11,742 nt of DNA from Ruminococcus sp. (GCA_003446315.1 DMBA01000279.1:1-11742); one strand, 5' to 3'. Positions 1 through 7,554 are shown, numbered from the stretch's first letter. The notes: generated by a model not told the origin, from the sequence alone. Numbers and translations: made by a program.

Positions 1-159
1 TTACTACCATTTTTACTACTAACGACGTCCGCAGTTTGCAAAATCTTGCCGCGTTTAGTCGTTTTCGCCCCGTTCTGCCAAATTGGTAGTAGAAAAAATA
101 TGCCGCGATATACCGCGCAAAATACGGCAATACAGAGCAAATCAGAGAGGAAAAAACGT
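1..159. other. Left-edge non-coding region with inverted repeat
   Basis: No convincing gene lies here. TTACTACC at 1-8 recurs nearly unchanged as TTACTACT at 13-20, and inverted as GGTAGTAG at 85-92 (7 of 8 bases complementary to 1-8). The reading frame of the phosphatase gene is open back to an ATG at 46, but that start has no ribosome site and the added residues (basic, Ser/Arg/Lys-rich) do not belong to the phosphatase fold, so I treat it as non-coding. No good promoter is visible. A poor match (TTGGTA at 83-88, GATATA at 107-112, 18-base spacer) is the best candidate. The element may continue beyond the left edge. Confidence 0.4.
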
Positions 160-636
160 ATGATTAGAGTTATGTTTGTCTGCCACGGCAATATTTGCCG
201 TTCACCGATGGCAGAAATGATATTGAAAGATATGGTAAGGCGGCGGGGGCTGGAATCACAATTTGTGATCGCATCCAGTGCAACCAGTACAGAGGAAATC
301 TGGGGGAATCGCGGGAATCCGATCTATCCCCCGGCGAAAGATGAACTGAAACGGAGAGGAATACCGTGTGAAACGCATTATGCCGTACAACTCCGGAAAA
401 AAGATTATTTGTTATATGATTATCTGATTGGGATGGACAGCATGAATATCAGAAATATGCTGCGAATAACCGGCGGCGATCCGGATCACAAAATCCGGAA
501 ATTGTTATCATTTACAGAACGGGACGACGATGTGGCAGACCCGTGGTTCACGGGAAAATTCGGCAAAACATATGATGATATTGCACGAGGCTGTGAAGCA
601 CTGCTGCAAACTGTTTTGAAAGGAGAATCAGCATGA
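160..636 (+). CDS. Low-molecular-weight protein tyrosine phosphatase
   Basis: A cytoplasmic cysteine phosphatase of 158 residues, the usual length for the family, that hydrolyses phosphotyrosine or related phosphoesters. The P-loop CHGNICRS sits at residues 8-15 and fits C-x5-R-S, with Cys8 as nucleophile and Arg14 binding phosphate. The general acid is expected at Asp127 in the DPWF motif near the C terminus (family norm DPY or DPW). The start at 160 is chosen because AGAGAGG at 144-150 lies 9 bases upstream and the protein then begins MIRVMFVCHGN, which is how family members begin. The frame is open further upstream to 46 but without a ribosome site. The stop overlaps the next gene's ATG (ATGA at 633-636), so the two are probably translationally coupled. 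The arsenate reductase relatives of this fold are less likely given the DPW acid motif. The physiological substrate is unknown. Confidence 0.9.
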   Translation: MIRVMFVCHGNICRSPMAEMILKDMVRRRGLESQFVIASSATSTEEIWGNRGNPIYPPAKDELKRRGIPCETHYAVQLRKKDYLLYDYLIGMDSMNIRNMLRITGGDPDHKIRKLLSFTERDDDVADPWFTGKFGKTYDDIARGCEALLQTVLKGESA

Positions 637-1049
637 TATGTCCGATTTGCAGAGACACGGTTTTATTGTCAAAGCCTGCGGAAGATGCAAACAAAGCAGA
701 TATGCATGTGGTGCAGAATCTCAAAGATACATTGGCTGCGAATGCAGAACAATGTGTCGGAATGGCAGCGAATATGATCGGTGTTCCAAAGCGGATCATC
801 GCAATTTTGCTACCAGGAACGTCGATTCCGATGCTGATGATCAATCCGCGGATCCTGACAAGATCCGCACCGTATGAAACAGAAGAAGGATGCCTGTCGC
901 TGCCGGGCGTTCGAAAAGTAACCCGATATCGTGTGATCTCGGTGGAATGGCAGAATATCGGAATGCAGAAACAAAAGCGTAAATTTGAGGGCTATCCCGC
1001 ACAGATCATTCAGCATGAACTCGATCATTGCAATGGAATTTTGGTGTAA
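633..1049 (+). CDS. def: Peptide deformylase (variant motif 1)
   Basis: Metal-dependent removal of the N-formyl group from nascent proteins. The protein is 138 residues, shorter than the E. coli enzyme (about 169), and ends 6 residues after the last metal motif. Motif 2 is EGCLSL at 85-90 (metal ligand Cys87). Motif 3 is HELDH at 128-132 (ligands His128 and His132, catalytic Glu129). Motif 1, normally G-x-G-x-A-A-x-Q, reads CVGMAANM at 41-48, so the first Gly is Cys and the conserved Gln is Met48. I recall the AANMIGV form as common in Firmicutes proteins annotated as deformylases, so it may be a subfamily trait rather than decay. A CPIC pair at residues 3-6 is probably incidental. The ATG at 633 overlaps the phosphatase stop. 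GAAAGGAG at 618-625 supplies the ribosome site 7 bases upstream. It may be a second deformylase alongside a standard one elsewhere in the genome. Confidence 0.85.
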   Translation: MICPICRDTVLLSKPAEDANKADMHVVQNLKDTLAANAEQCVGMAANMIGVPKRIIAILLPGTSIPMLMINPRILTRSAPYETEEGCLSLPGVRKVTRYRVISVEWQNIGMQKQKRKFEGYPAQIIQHELDHCNGILV

Positions 1050-1093
1050 TATTGCGTTACTTTGGTCAATACAGAAGATAGGCGGGAAATGAA

Positions 1094-1777
1094 ATGAAGC
1101 AGCAGCAACAATCCAATATCAATTTTTTTGCAAATCTGGGCGCATCCTGCTATGTTATAAAAGGGAGAAATGGTGATTTGTTAATTGATACAGGATTTTA
1201 TTTTACATGGAAGAAATTGCAGAAATGGCTTTCAAACTATCAGATCAAACATGTTTTTTTGACGCATGCGCATGCAGATCATGATTGGAATGCGGCGAGA
1301 ATGCAGCAAAACGGAGCACAAATATTACTGCATATAGATGATAAAAACTTGCGGCAAGCGTTTTCTGCACAGCCGGTAAGCGCAATATTTCCAAAGGAGA
1401 AAGTACGGGTTGCGATTCAGAAGATCGGGACGTGCTTTCTGAAAAGTACGCCGTATGAACCGGAAATCTACATTAAAAACGAGGATACAGCCGTTTTGAA
1501 AACGCTTGGCTATGATGCAGAAATCGTGATGCTGCCGGGTCATACGCTTGGTTCGATGGGTGTTCTTCATCATGATGTGCTTTATTGCGGGGATGCGTTC
1601 ACAATGATTCATAACTGCCCGGAAATTGCGCCGACTGGAGTGAGTATACAAAAAATGCGCAATTCTTTGCAGAAAATCTTAAATATCAATCCGGCATGGC
1701 TTGCTTGCGGACACGGTGCGCCGGTAAGAATGCGGGAAGCGCGTCCCGTGATCGAAGCGTTCTTGCATGAGGAATGA
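1094..1777 (+). CDS. Metallo-beta-lactamase-fold hydrolase (glyoxalase II-like)
   Basis: A 227-residue cytoplasmic MBL-fold protein with no signal peptide. The dinuclear metal site looks complete: HAHADH at 58-63 (His58, His60, Asp62, His63), His150 in the PGH motif, Asp167 in CGD, and His207 in CGHG. An IDTG strand at 31-34 precedes the metal motif, as usual. This set is typical of glyoxalase II, lactonase and thioesterase branches of the superfamily rather than of true beta-lactamases. The substrate cannot be named from sequence. AGGCGGG at 1080-1086 lies 7 bases before the ATG. An ATG 5 bases earlier (1089) runs into a stop after one codon. The gene follows the deformylase by 44 bases and precedes the acetyltransferase by 4, so it probably belongs to the same transcription unit. 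Confidence 0.85.
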   Translation: MKQQQQSNINFFANLGASCYVIKGRNGDLLIDTGFYFTWKKLQKWLSNYQIKHVFLTHAHADHDWNAARMQQNGAQILLHIDDKNLRQAFSAQPVSAIFPKEKVRVAIQKIGTCFLKSTPYEPEIYIKNEDTAVLKTLGYDAEIVMLPGHTLGSMGVLHHDVLYCGDAFTMIHNCPEIAPTGVSIQKMRNSLQKILNINPAWLACGHGAPVRMREARPVIEAFLHEE

Positions 1778-1781
1778 GAAA

Positions 1782-2336
1782 ATGATCGAAACAGCGAGAC
1801 TTTTGCTGAGAGAATACAAGACAGATGATCTTGATGATCTATATGAAATTCTGTCCGATCCGGAGACCATGCAGCATTATCCGGCACCGTTTGACAGAGA
1901 AAAAACGAAAAACTGGATCAAATGGAATCTGGAGAATTATGAACGGTATAGATTTGGCATGTGGGCTGTCGTTCTGAAAAAAACGAATGTATTCATCGGA
2001 GATTGCGGCATAACGCTCCAGAATATAGACGGGGAAATGCTGCCCGAAATCGGCTATCACATTCACAAACAGCATTGGCGAAATGGATTTGCCAAAGAAG
2101 CGGCGAGTGCGGTGCGGGATTGGTGCTTCGAAAATACGGAATATCAGACCATTTATTCGTATATGAAATATGACAATGTTGCTTCATTTTCGACAGCAAT
2201 TGCCATTGGAATGCGAAAGGTGAAGGAATATCCCGATCCGCACAATACGCGCTCGTTTGTCTATGCAATTACGCGGGCGGAATGGAAGCGACTGAAGATG
2301 AAAAACGAATCGAATTGCTGCGGCGCGTTTATGTGA
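1782..2336 (+). CDS. GNAT N-acetyltransferase, RimJ/RimL type
   Basis: A 184-residue protein of the Acetyltransf_3 (RimJ/RimL-like) branch, using acetyl-CoA to acetylate an amine on a protein N terminus or a small molecule. It opens with the branch-typical MIETARLLLRE. The acetyl-CoA loop is HWRNGFAKEA around residues 98-107 (R/Q-x-x-G-x-G/A, with Arg100, Gly102 and Ala104). The late motif NVASFSTAIAIGM around 132-144 matches the family's 'N-x-aS-x-x-x-x-x-x-x-GM' helix. The start at 1782 is preferred over the in-frame ATG at 1767, because GAGG at 1769-1772 then serves as ribosome site and the gene starts 4 bases after the MBL stop. The last six residues (CCGAFM) are encoded by the left arm and loop of the transcription terminator and are probably not part of the ancestral fold. 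Confidence 0.85.
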   Translation: MIETARLLLREYKTDDLDDLYEILSDPETMQHYPAPFDREKTKNWIKWNLENYERYRFGMWAVVLKKTNVFIGDCGITLQNIDGEMLPEIGYHIHKQHWRNGFAKEAASAVRDWCFENTEYQTIYSYMKYDNVASFSTAIAIGMRKVKEYPDPHNTRSFVYAITRAEWKRLKMKNESNCCGAFM

Positions 2337-2354
2337 AATGCTCCGCAGTTTTTT
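2318..2354 (+). terminator. Intrinsic terminator overlapping gene end
   Basis: CTGCGGCGCGTTT at 2318-2330 pairs with AAATGCTCCGCAG at 2336-2348 around a 5-base loop. There is one C-T mismatch and one G-T wobble. A run of six T follows at 2349-2354. The acetyltransferase stop codon (2334-2336) lies in the loop, so the terminator is partly inside the coding region. It should end the 160-2336 transcription unit. Confidence 0.85.
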
Positions 2355-2433
2355 CTGAAAATGTCAAAGTGACGGGAACATACAGACGAATGAGATTCAA
2401 TTTGTGCTAATACGACAAAACATACATCACTTC

Positions 2434-2462
2434 TTGCATTTTCTACATGATTCTGGTATAAT
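2434..2462 (+). promoter_or_regulatory. Sigma-A promoter with extended -10
   Basis: The -35 is TTGCAT at 2434-2439, then a 17-base spacer, then a perfect -10 TATAAT at 2457-2462. TGG immediately before it gives an extended -10. The expected start of transcription is near 2469, leaving a leader of about 33 bases before the peptidase ATG. It drives the tandem peptidase genes and probably the genes after them. Confidence 0.85.
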
Positions 2463-2501
2463 ATAATATGAACGAATTTACATTTTGAAAGAAGGGATTT
2501 C

Positions 2502-3530
2502 ATGGCGGATACTATATATAATATGATTGAATCGCTCTGCAAATTGCGGGGCGTTTCCGGCCGTGAAAAAGCAGTTGGGATGGCTGCTGCGGAGATGCTG
2601 CGGCAGTATGTACCGGATGCCGAATATGCAGACGGCTCTGTGACTGCGCATTTAGGGAATGACCCGGATTTGCCGACGCTTTTGCTCTGCGCACATTTGG
2701 ATCAGGTTGGATTTCTGGTCACAGGAATAACCGATGACGGCTTTTTGCGCGTTGGCGCTGTCGGGGGAATTGATCATCGGTTATTGCTGGGGCAGCCGGT
2801 AGCTGTTATGACAAAATCGCAAATTTTGAGAGGCGTTTTCTCGATTTTACCCCCGCATCTTTTGAAAGGTGAGCAGGCTGTTCCGGATGACGCGCAGCTT
2901 TGTGTTGATCTTGGTTATTCGAGCAAAGAGCAGATTGCGGATATTGTATCCTGCGGTGATGCGGTATATTATAATGTTGCGCCGAAGCGCCTGAAAAATC
3001 ATAAAATGACTGCACCTGCTTTGGATGATCGCTGCGGTGTTGCAGCGCTGATCCGAACAGCAGAACTTCTTTCTGAATCAAAAAAACTTCGCTGCAACGT
3101 GATTTTTGTGTTCAGCGGTCAAGAAGAAAGAAGTGGCAGAGGTGCCAAAAAGGCAGCTTATCAGTTTGCGGCAGATTATGCCATTGCGGTTGATGTGACA
3201 TTTGGAATGGCACATGGCGAGGATCCTTCTGAATGCATGGAACTTGGAAAAGGTGCTGCAATCGGGATTTCATCTGTATTGTCCAAGGAGTTGTCTGACG
3301 CATTGCTGCAAACCGCAATAAATGAGAATATTCCTTATCAGATTGAAGTGATGCCCGGAACGACCGGTACAGATGCAGATTCACTTGCACTTGCCCCGGG
3401 CGGCAGTGCATCCGGCACAGTGTCGATTCCGCTTCGGAATATGCATACGCCGGTTGAGGTGATTGATTTGGAAGACATTGAAAAAACAGCGCAGCTTCTT
3501 GCGAAATATGCCGAAAGGTGTGGAAAATGA
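2502..3530 (+). CDS. M42 family metallo-aminopeptidase (first copy)
   Basis: A cytoplasmic dinuclear zinc or cobalt aminopeptidase, 342 residues and full length for family M42 (FrvX/TET/glutamyl aminopeptidase group), which trims peptides from the N terminus. Expected ligands and catalytic residues are present: AHLDQVG (His65, Asp67), LDDRCG (Asp175/Asp176), GQEE (catalytic Glu208, ligand Glu209), VDVTF (Asp231) and NMHTP (His315). The family's usual VGLRGA after QEE reads RSGRGA here. TET-type members assemble into large hollow particles; whether this one does cannot be seen. AAGAAGGGA at 2489-2497 lies just ahead of the ATG. It is the first gene after the 2434 promoter and its stop overlaps the start of the second M42 gene (ATGA at 3527-3530). 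Confidence 0.92.
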   Translation: MADTIYNMIESLCKLRGVSGREKAVGMAAAEMLRQYVPDAEYADGSVTAHLGNDPDLPTLLLCAHLDQVGFLVTGITDDGFLRVGAVGGIDHRLLLGQPVAVMTKSQILRGVFSILPPHLLKGEQAVPDDAQLCVDLGYSSKEQIADIVSCGDAVYYNVAPKRLKNHKMTAPALDDRCGVAALIRTAELLSESKKLRCNVIFVFSGQEERSGRGAKKAAYQFAADYAIAVDVTFGMAHGEDPSECMELGKGAAIGISSVLSKELSDALLQTAINENIPYQIEVMPGTTGTDADSLALAPGGSASGTVSIPLRNMHTPVEVIDLEDIEKTAQLLAKYAERCGK

Positions 3531-4570
3531 TGAATGTGACGGAACTGAAAAAGTTATGTTCTCTTTGCGGCACTTCCGGCAGAGAGAATGCGGTTCGTTC
3601 GTATATTTTGAACGCAATTTCTAAGATGAATTTGCCGGCTGATTCGGTGAAAACAGATCGTCTCGGCAACATTCTTGTGCATAAAAAAGGCAGAACCACT
3701 GCAAAGAAACGGGTGCTGTTTTCCGCACATATGGACGAAGTTGCGCTGATGGTCACACAGGTGAATGCTGACGGAACACTGGCATTTGATATGGTTGGCG
3801 GGATCAATGCGGCGGCAGTGATTGGCAGACAGGTTCAGGTCGGAACGGATATGATCCCGGGCGTGATCGGCTGCAAACCGATCCATTTGTTAAGCAAAGA
3901 AGCACGGAAAAAACCGGCAGAGATGTCAGCACTTTACTGTGATATCGGGACAGATACAAAGGAAGAAACACTTTCTTATGTGAAGCCCGGTGATATTATA
4001 TATTTTTGCGAAAATGCGTCAGAATTCGGCGATGGTTCATTTGTATCCAAAGCGATAGACGATCGTTTCGGCTGTGCGATCCTGCTCGATCTGCTCCGGA
4101 AAGATCTGCCGTATGACATGGATTTTTCATTTGTCGTGCAGGAAGAAGTCGGATTGCGCGGGGCAGGCGTTGCGGCAGCAGCAGTTGATCCGGAGTTCGC
4201 AGTGATCTTTGAAGCGACTACGGCAGCGGATATTCCCGGCTCAGAAGGCGGCGATCGGGTTTGTGAACTTGGTGCCGGCGCAGTCCTCTCCTTTATTGAC
4301 GGAAGAACCGTTTATGATAAGGATTTGTATGATCTTGCGGTTCGGATCTGTGACGAAAACCAGATTCCCTGGCAGACAAAATCAAAAATTGCGGGCGGTA
4401 ACGATGCCGGCGCGATTCAGAGTGCCGGAAACGGTGTGCGTGTACTAGCAGTCAGTGTGCCGTGCCGATATTTGCACGCACCTGAATCCGTGATTCGGCT
4501 TTGTGATGCGGAAGCGTGTGAAAAGCTCGCAGATGCGCTTGTTTCAGCAATTCAGGGGGCAGAACTGTGA
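3527..4570 (+). CDS. M42 family metallo-aminopeptidase (second copy)
   Basis: A 347-residue paralogue of the preceding gene, clearly diverged rather than a recent duplicate. Motifs are AHMDEVA (His68, Asp70), IDDRFG (Asp178/Asp179), QEEVGLRGA with Glu196 as catalytic base and Glu197 as ligand, IFEATTAAD with Glu219 at the place where the first copy has Asp231, and YLHAPE (His317). Glu at the fourth ligand position is used in some M42 branches, so activity is still expected but specificity may differ. ATG 3527 overlaps the upstream stop. A GTG at 3518 and an ATG at 3530 are alternative starts, but AGG at 3516-3518 fits 3527 best (8 bases). Two different M42 subunits made from one transcript could form mixed particles or cover complementary peptides; this is inference. 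Confidence 0.92.
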   Translation: MMNVTELKKLCSLCGTSGRENAVRSYILNAISKMNLPADSVKTDRLGNILVHKKGRTTAKKRVLFSAHMDEVALMVTQVNADGTLAFDMVGGINAAAVIGRQVQVGTDMIPGVIGCKPIHLLSKEARKKPAEMSALYCDIGTDTKEETLSYVKPGDIIYFCENASEFGDGSFVSKAIDDRFGCAILLDLLRKDLPYDMDFSFVVQEEVGLRGAGVAAAAVDPEFAVIFEATTAADIPGSEGGDRVCELGAGAVLSFIDGRTVYDKDLYDLAVRICDENQIPWQTKSKIAGGNDAGAIQSAGNGVRVLAVSVPCRYLHAPESVIRLCDAEACEKLADALVSAIQGAEL

Positions 4571-5364
4571 TTACGGAAATTCAGCGGAAATCCGAAGTGG
4601 ATCGAAAATCCCTTTCTGTTTGTCATTATGGCAGAAAAATCCTTTGCTGTCTGGTTGCGTATGGCACAAAATATAGCTTTTGCAGGTTTTTTCGGCTGCG
4701 GTCGCACGATCAGACAGCGTGGATGATGCTGCAAAACAGTACGCTTTTGATTAGTTCGCAGGCAGATTTCACGCACGACAGTGATGCGGCAGCAGAATTG
4801 TCATTATTTATTGCGATGCATAAACCGTTTCGAGTCGAGGGCGCACAATCCTTATTGCAGGGTTTGCAGCTACCGGGTTATCAGACGCTGCACCGTTCTG
4901 TATTTCGGCTGGAGCCGGGCGGCATTTCGCCTGTTTTCGATCCGGAGCAGGTGAATCGTGCGCCGAAACTGGATGATGTTTATGCGATTCTGGCGGAAGG
5001 ATTCCCGAATCTGATCGCATATGATATCTGGCTGACGGACACTTCGCATATGGTGCGGCGCGGTCTGCGGCAATGCTATACCTATTTTAATGTCACAGCG
5101 GCAACCGCAATTTATGACTATGGAGATCAGGTGTTGATCGGGCAGGTTGCAACGAAAATTGCAGCCCGCGGAAAAGGATATGCGCGTGATTTTTTGCATT
5201 GGATCGCAAATGATCTGGAAGCCCGCGGGAAAACCGGCATTTTATATGCGCTGGATATCCGCAAGAGCTTTTATGAGGAGATCGGCTTTACGCTGATCGA
5301 ATCGGAGTTTGTCTGGGAACGGCTGCACGATGCAGAACCGGACGGCGGAAAGGGCATTCTGTAA
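4567..5364 (+). CDS. GNAT-family acetyltransferase with unassigned N-terminal half
   Basis: A 265-residue protein. The C-terminal part (about 130-255) shows GNAT features: a strand ending IGQVATKIA at 191-199, the acetyl-CoA loop RGKGYA at 201-206, and a final strand and helix with SFYEEIGF around 224-231. The first 130 residues contain no motif I recognise. Cys and aromatic residues are frequent in residues 19-41. The start is GTG at 4567, overlapping the upstream stop (GTGA), with a strong AGGGGG site at 4554-4559 seven bases away. This makes the third gene in a translationally coupled trio with the two M42 peptidases, suggesting a substrate linked to peptides or amino acids. The substrate itself cannot be named. 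Confidence 0.75.
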   Translation: MITEIQRKSEVDRKSLSVCHYGRKILCCLVAYGTKYSFCRFFRLRSHDQTAWMMLQNSTLLISSQADFTHDSDAAAELSLFIAMHKPFRVEGAQSLLQGLQLPGYQTLHRSVFRLEPGGISPVFDPEQVNRAPKLDDVYAILAEGFPNLIAYDIWLTDTSHMVRRGLRQCYTYFNVTAATAIYDYGDQVLIGQVATKIAARGKGYARDFLHWIANDLEARGKTGILYALDIRKSFYEEIGFTLIESEFVWERLHDAEPDGGKGIL

Positions 5365-5370
5365 TCAATC

Positions 5371-5394
5371 GACGGAAATACGACAGTTTCCGTT
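5371..5394. repeat. Inverted repeat in the 4567-5364 / 5420-6685 gap
   Basis: ACGGAAA at 5372-5378 and TTTCCGT at 5387-5393 are perfectly complementary around an 8-base spacer, extended by a G-T pair. No T run follows, so it is not a standard terminator. TATACT (5397-5402) and TATTAT (5402-5407) just downstream could be a -10, but no -35 lies at the right distance. It may be an operator or an mRNA-processing hairpin. Confidence 0.4.
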
Positions 5395-5419
5395 CGTATA
5401 CTATTATATAGGAGATTTC

Positions 5420-6685
5420 ATGGATAACGAGTTTTCATTTGATCCGGGATTGCTTGCTGCGGCAGCAGAAGCGGAACGATCTGCAAGACCGGAATTTGAC
5501 GAAATTGAAGCGATTTCACAGCATGCGTCCGCAAAGGTGCTGCATGCGTTTCAAAAAGAACGAGTGTCGGCAGCCTGTTTTGCCGGCGCAAACGGTTATG
5601 GCTATGACGATGTCGGGCGTGATACGCTGGATCGTGTCTGGGCGGACGTGTTCCACACCGAAGATGCACTGGTTCGGCATCATTTTGTATCCGGCACGCA
5701 TGCGCTTTCAACGGCTTTGTTCGGTGTACTGCGTACCGGAGACAAGATCGTTTCTGTGACCGGTTCGCCGTATGATACGCTGGAAGAGGTCATCGGGATC
5801 CGCGGGCAGGGGAATGGTTCGCTTGCAGATTTCGGCGTGCAATACAGTCAGTGTGATCTGACAGCGGAAGGCAGACCGGATTTTGCGCAGATTCCGGAAG
5901 CAGTTGCCGGTGCGAAGGTTGTTTATTTGCAGCGTTCCCGCGGTTATTCGCTGCGTCCGGCGCTTTCGATCGCAGATATTGCGAAAATCGTCGAATTAAC
6001 GCGGAAAACGAATCCTGATGCGATTGTAATGGTTGATAATTGTTATGGTGAATTTGTCGATTACAATGAGCCTTCGGATGTCGGTGCGGATCTCATCATC
6101 GGTTCGCTGATCAAGAATCCGGGCGGCGGCATTGCGGAAACCGGCGGCTATATTGCCGGCAAAAAGGCATTGGTCGAGCAGTGTGCATACCGGCTGACCT
6201 GTGTCGGCATGGGCAAAGAGGTCGGATGTTCTCTGAATCAGTGCCGTTCCATGTATCTCGGCTTGTTTATGGCACCGGAAGTGGTTGCAAATGCGCGGAA
6301 AACCGGTGCGTTTGCTGCTGCGTTATTCCGGCAGCTCGGCTTTGAATGCCTGCCCGAACGCGGACAAACGGCGGGTGATATCATCACGGTGCTGGCGCTG
6401 CGTTCTCCGGAAGCAATGGAAGCCTTTTGTGCCGGGATCCAGGCAGGCTCGCCGGTGGATTCCTATGTGACACCGGAAGCATGGGATATGCCGGGCTACG
6501 AAAGCAAGGTCATTATGGCAGCAGGCACCTTTACAGGCGGCGCATCCATCGAGCTTTCCGCAGATGGCCCGATGCGTGATCCGTATGCAGTTTATTTGCA
6601 GGGCGGCATCACATACGGCAGCGGAAAACTGGGCATATTGACCGCTGCGCAAAAAATGCTGGAGCGTGGTTTGATTACGCTGTAA
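5420..6685 (+). CDS. Methionine gamma-lyase family PLP enzyme ('aluminium resistance' family)
   Basis: A 421-residue pyridoxal-phosphate enzyme of the Met_gamma_lyase family, a branch related to cystathionine/methionine lyases and often labelled aluminium resistance protein. It probably cleaves or exchanges groups on a sulfur-containing amino acid. Visible features are the cofactor-binding stretch HHFVSGTHALSTALFG at 87-102, the pyridine-nitrogen Asp206 in VDNCYGEF, and the Schiff-base lysine Lys232 in GSLIKNPGGG. A glycine-rich stretch (GGYIAGKK) follows. The start at 5420 is chosen because AGGAG at 5410-5414 lies 5 bases away. The frame is open to 5309, but that would overlap the acetyltransferase gene by 56 bases. 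It follows that gene by 55 bases. The exact substrate is not deducible. Confidence 0.9.
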   Translation: MDNEFSFDPGLLAAAAEAERSARPEFDEIEAISQHASAKVLHAFQKERVSAACFAGANGYGYDDVGRDTLDRVWADVFHTEDALVRHHFVSGTHALSTALFGVLRTGDKIVSVTGSPYDTLEEVIGIRGQGNGSLADFGVQYSQCDLTAEGRPDFAQIPEAVAGAKVVYLQRSRGYSLRPALSIADIAKIVELTRKTNPDAIVMVDNCYGEFVDYNEPSDVGADLIIGSLIKNPGGGIAETGGYIAGKKALVEQCAYRLTCVGMGKEVGCSLNQCRSMYLGLFMAPEVVANARKTGAFAAALFRQLGFECLPERGQTAGDIITVLALRSPEAMEAFCAGIQAGSPVDSYVTPEAWDMPGYESKVIMAAGTFTGGASIELSADGPMRDPYAVYLQGGITYGSGKLGILTAAQKMLERGLITL

Positions 6686-6744
6686 ATAATGTAACTGCGT
6701 GCTTTTTCAGTAGAAATCGTATGCGGAATGAAAGGATGAGTACA

Positions 6745-7554
6745 GTGGCAGAACCGGAAAAAAAAGGCGAGTTTTCGATGGATGATTATTTCAAAGAAGG
6801 ACTCTCCGACGGGAAAGAACCCAATAATCCGTTTGAAATTACAGAAACAGATGCAAAAAAGCAAAAGAGTAAAAGCAGCAGCCGCAGCGGCTCCAAGCGC
6901 GGCATGCAGTTCAAGCGCATTCTGATCGCGGCAGCAATTGCAGTCGTTCTGCTTCTTGCACTTGTCATTTTTATTATGATCAAGCTGCGGCAGAATGACG
7001 GTGCGCGTTATGCGCAAAAACTCTCGGAAAACATTGGTTCACAGGTTTCTGTGGCGCAGAAAAATGCAGATATTACGTTGAATCCGGAGTCTGCTTATCC
7101 AACCCTGAATCAATTGTTTGCGTCCTATCAGGGCATCGCGGAGAGCCGGAAAAGCTGTCGGGTCCAGGGCGTAAAGCTGCCGGAATGGGCAATTTTCTGC
7201 AATACGGATGTTGATGATCTGACCAATGTCACATATTATAATTACGAGCTGCTGGAGAAAAATGTGTTCGGAACAGAACGGAAATCTTATCTTGATCCGA
7301 ATCTCGTGACAGTCGGTGCAGCGGCAGATCAGGTGGAAGCATATCTTGATCTGGAGCCTTACCGGATCCAGTATTTGCAGGGCAAGACTGCGCTGCGGGA
7401 GTATCGTTATTGCTATCAGGATGCTGAAACAGGCGATACGGTTGCATATATTATCACAGCAATATGGGACGAAAACGGCGCATTGACCAGCATTTCTGAC
7501 AGCCGCAAGAATTATATTGCGACGCTGCTGGCAAGTCCGGATCCGTCTTTGTAA
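6745..7554 (+). CDS. Single-pass membrane protein of unknown function
   Basis: I do not recognise a family. With a GTG start at 6745 it has 269 residues: an acidic N-terminal segment (1-37), a very basic Lys/Ser/Arg stretch (38-58), one hydrophobic helix (about 59-79), and about 190 residues that should lie outside the membrane given the positive-inside rule. The outer part has no lipobox and no recognisable enzymatic motif. It holds three Cys residues, in the contexts KSC, IFC and YCY. GTG 6745 is preferred because AAAGGATG at 6731-6738 gives correct spacing. ATG 6721 has no ribosome site, and ATG 6736 abuts the AAAGG. The topology (charged cytosolic tail, basic linker, one helix, outer domain) mirrors the pseudokinase gene downstream, which suggests but does not prove a shared membrane complex. 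It lies 59 bases after the PLP-enzyme gene. Confidence 0.75.
   Translation: MAEPEKKGEFSMDDYFKEGLSDGKEPNNPFEITETDAKKQKSKSSSRSGSKRGMQFKRILIAAAIAVVLLLALVIFIMIKLRQNDGARYAQKLSENIGSQVSVAQKNADITLNPESAYPTLNQLFASYQGIAESRKSCRVQGVKLPEWAIFCNTDVDDLTNVTYYNYELLEKNVFGTERKSYLDPNLVTVGAAADQVEAYLDLEPYRIQYLQGKTALREYRYCYQDAETGDTVAYIITAIWDENGALTSISDSRKNYIATLLASPDPSL

Noticed and set aside
46..159. N-terminal extension of the phosphatase to an ATG at 46
   Set aside because: There is no ribosome site at 46, there is a good one before 160, and the family begins a few residues before the P-loop.
1094..1777. Antibiotic-hydrolysing metallo-beta-lactamase
   Set aside because: The metal ligands are those of the wider superfamily. 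There is no signal peptide, and the residue pattern is closer to glyoxalase II-like hydrolases.
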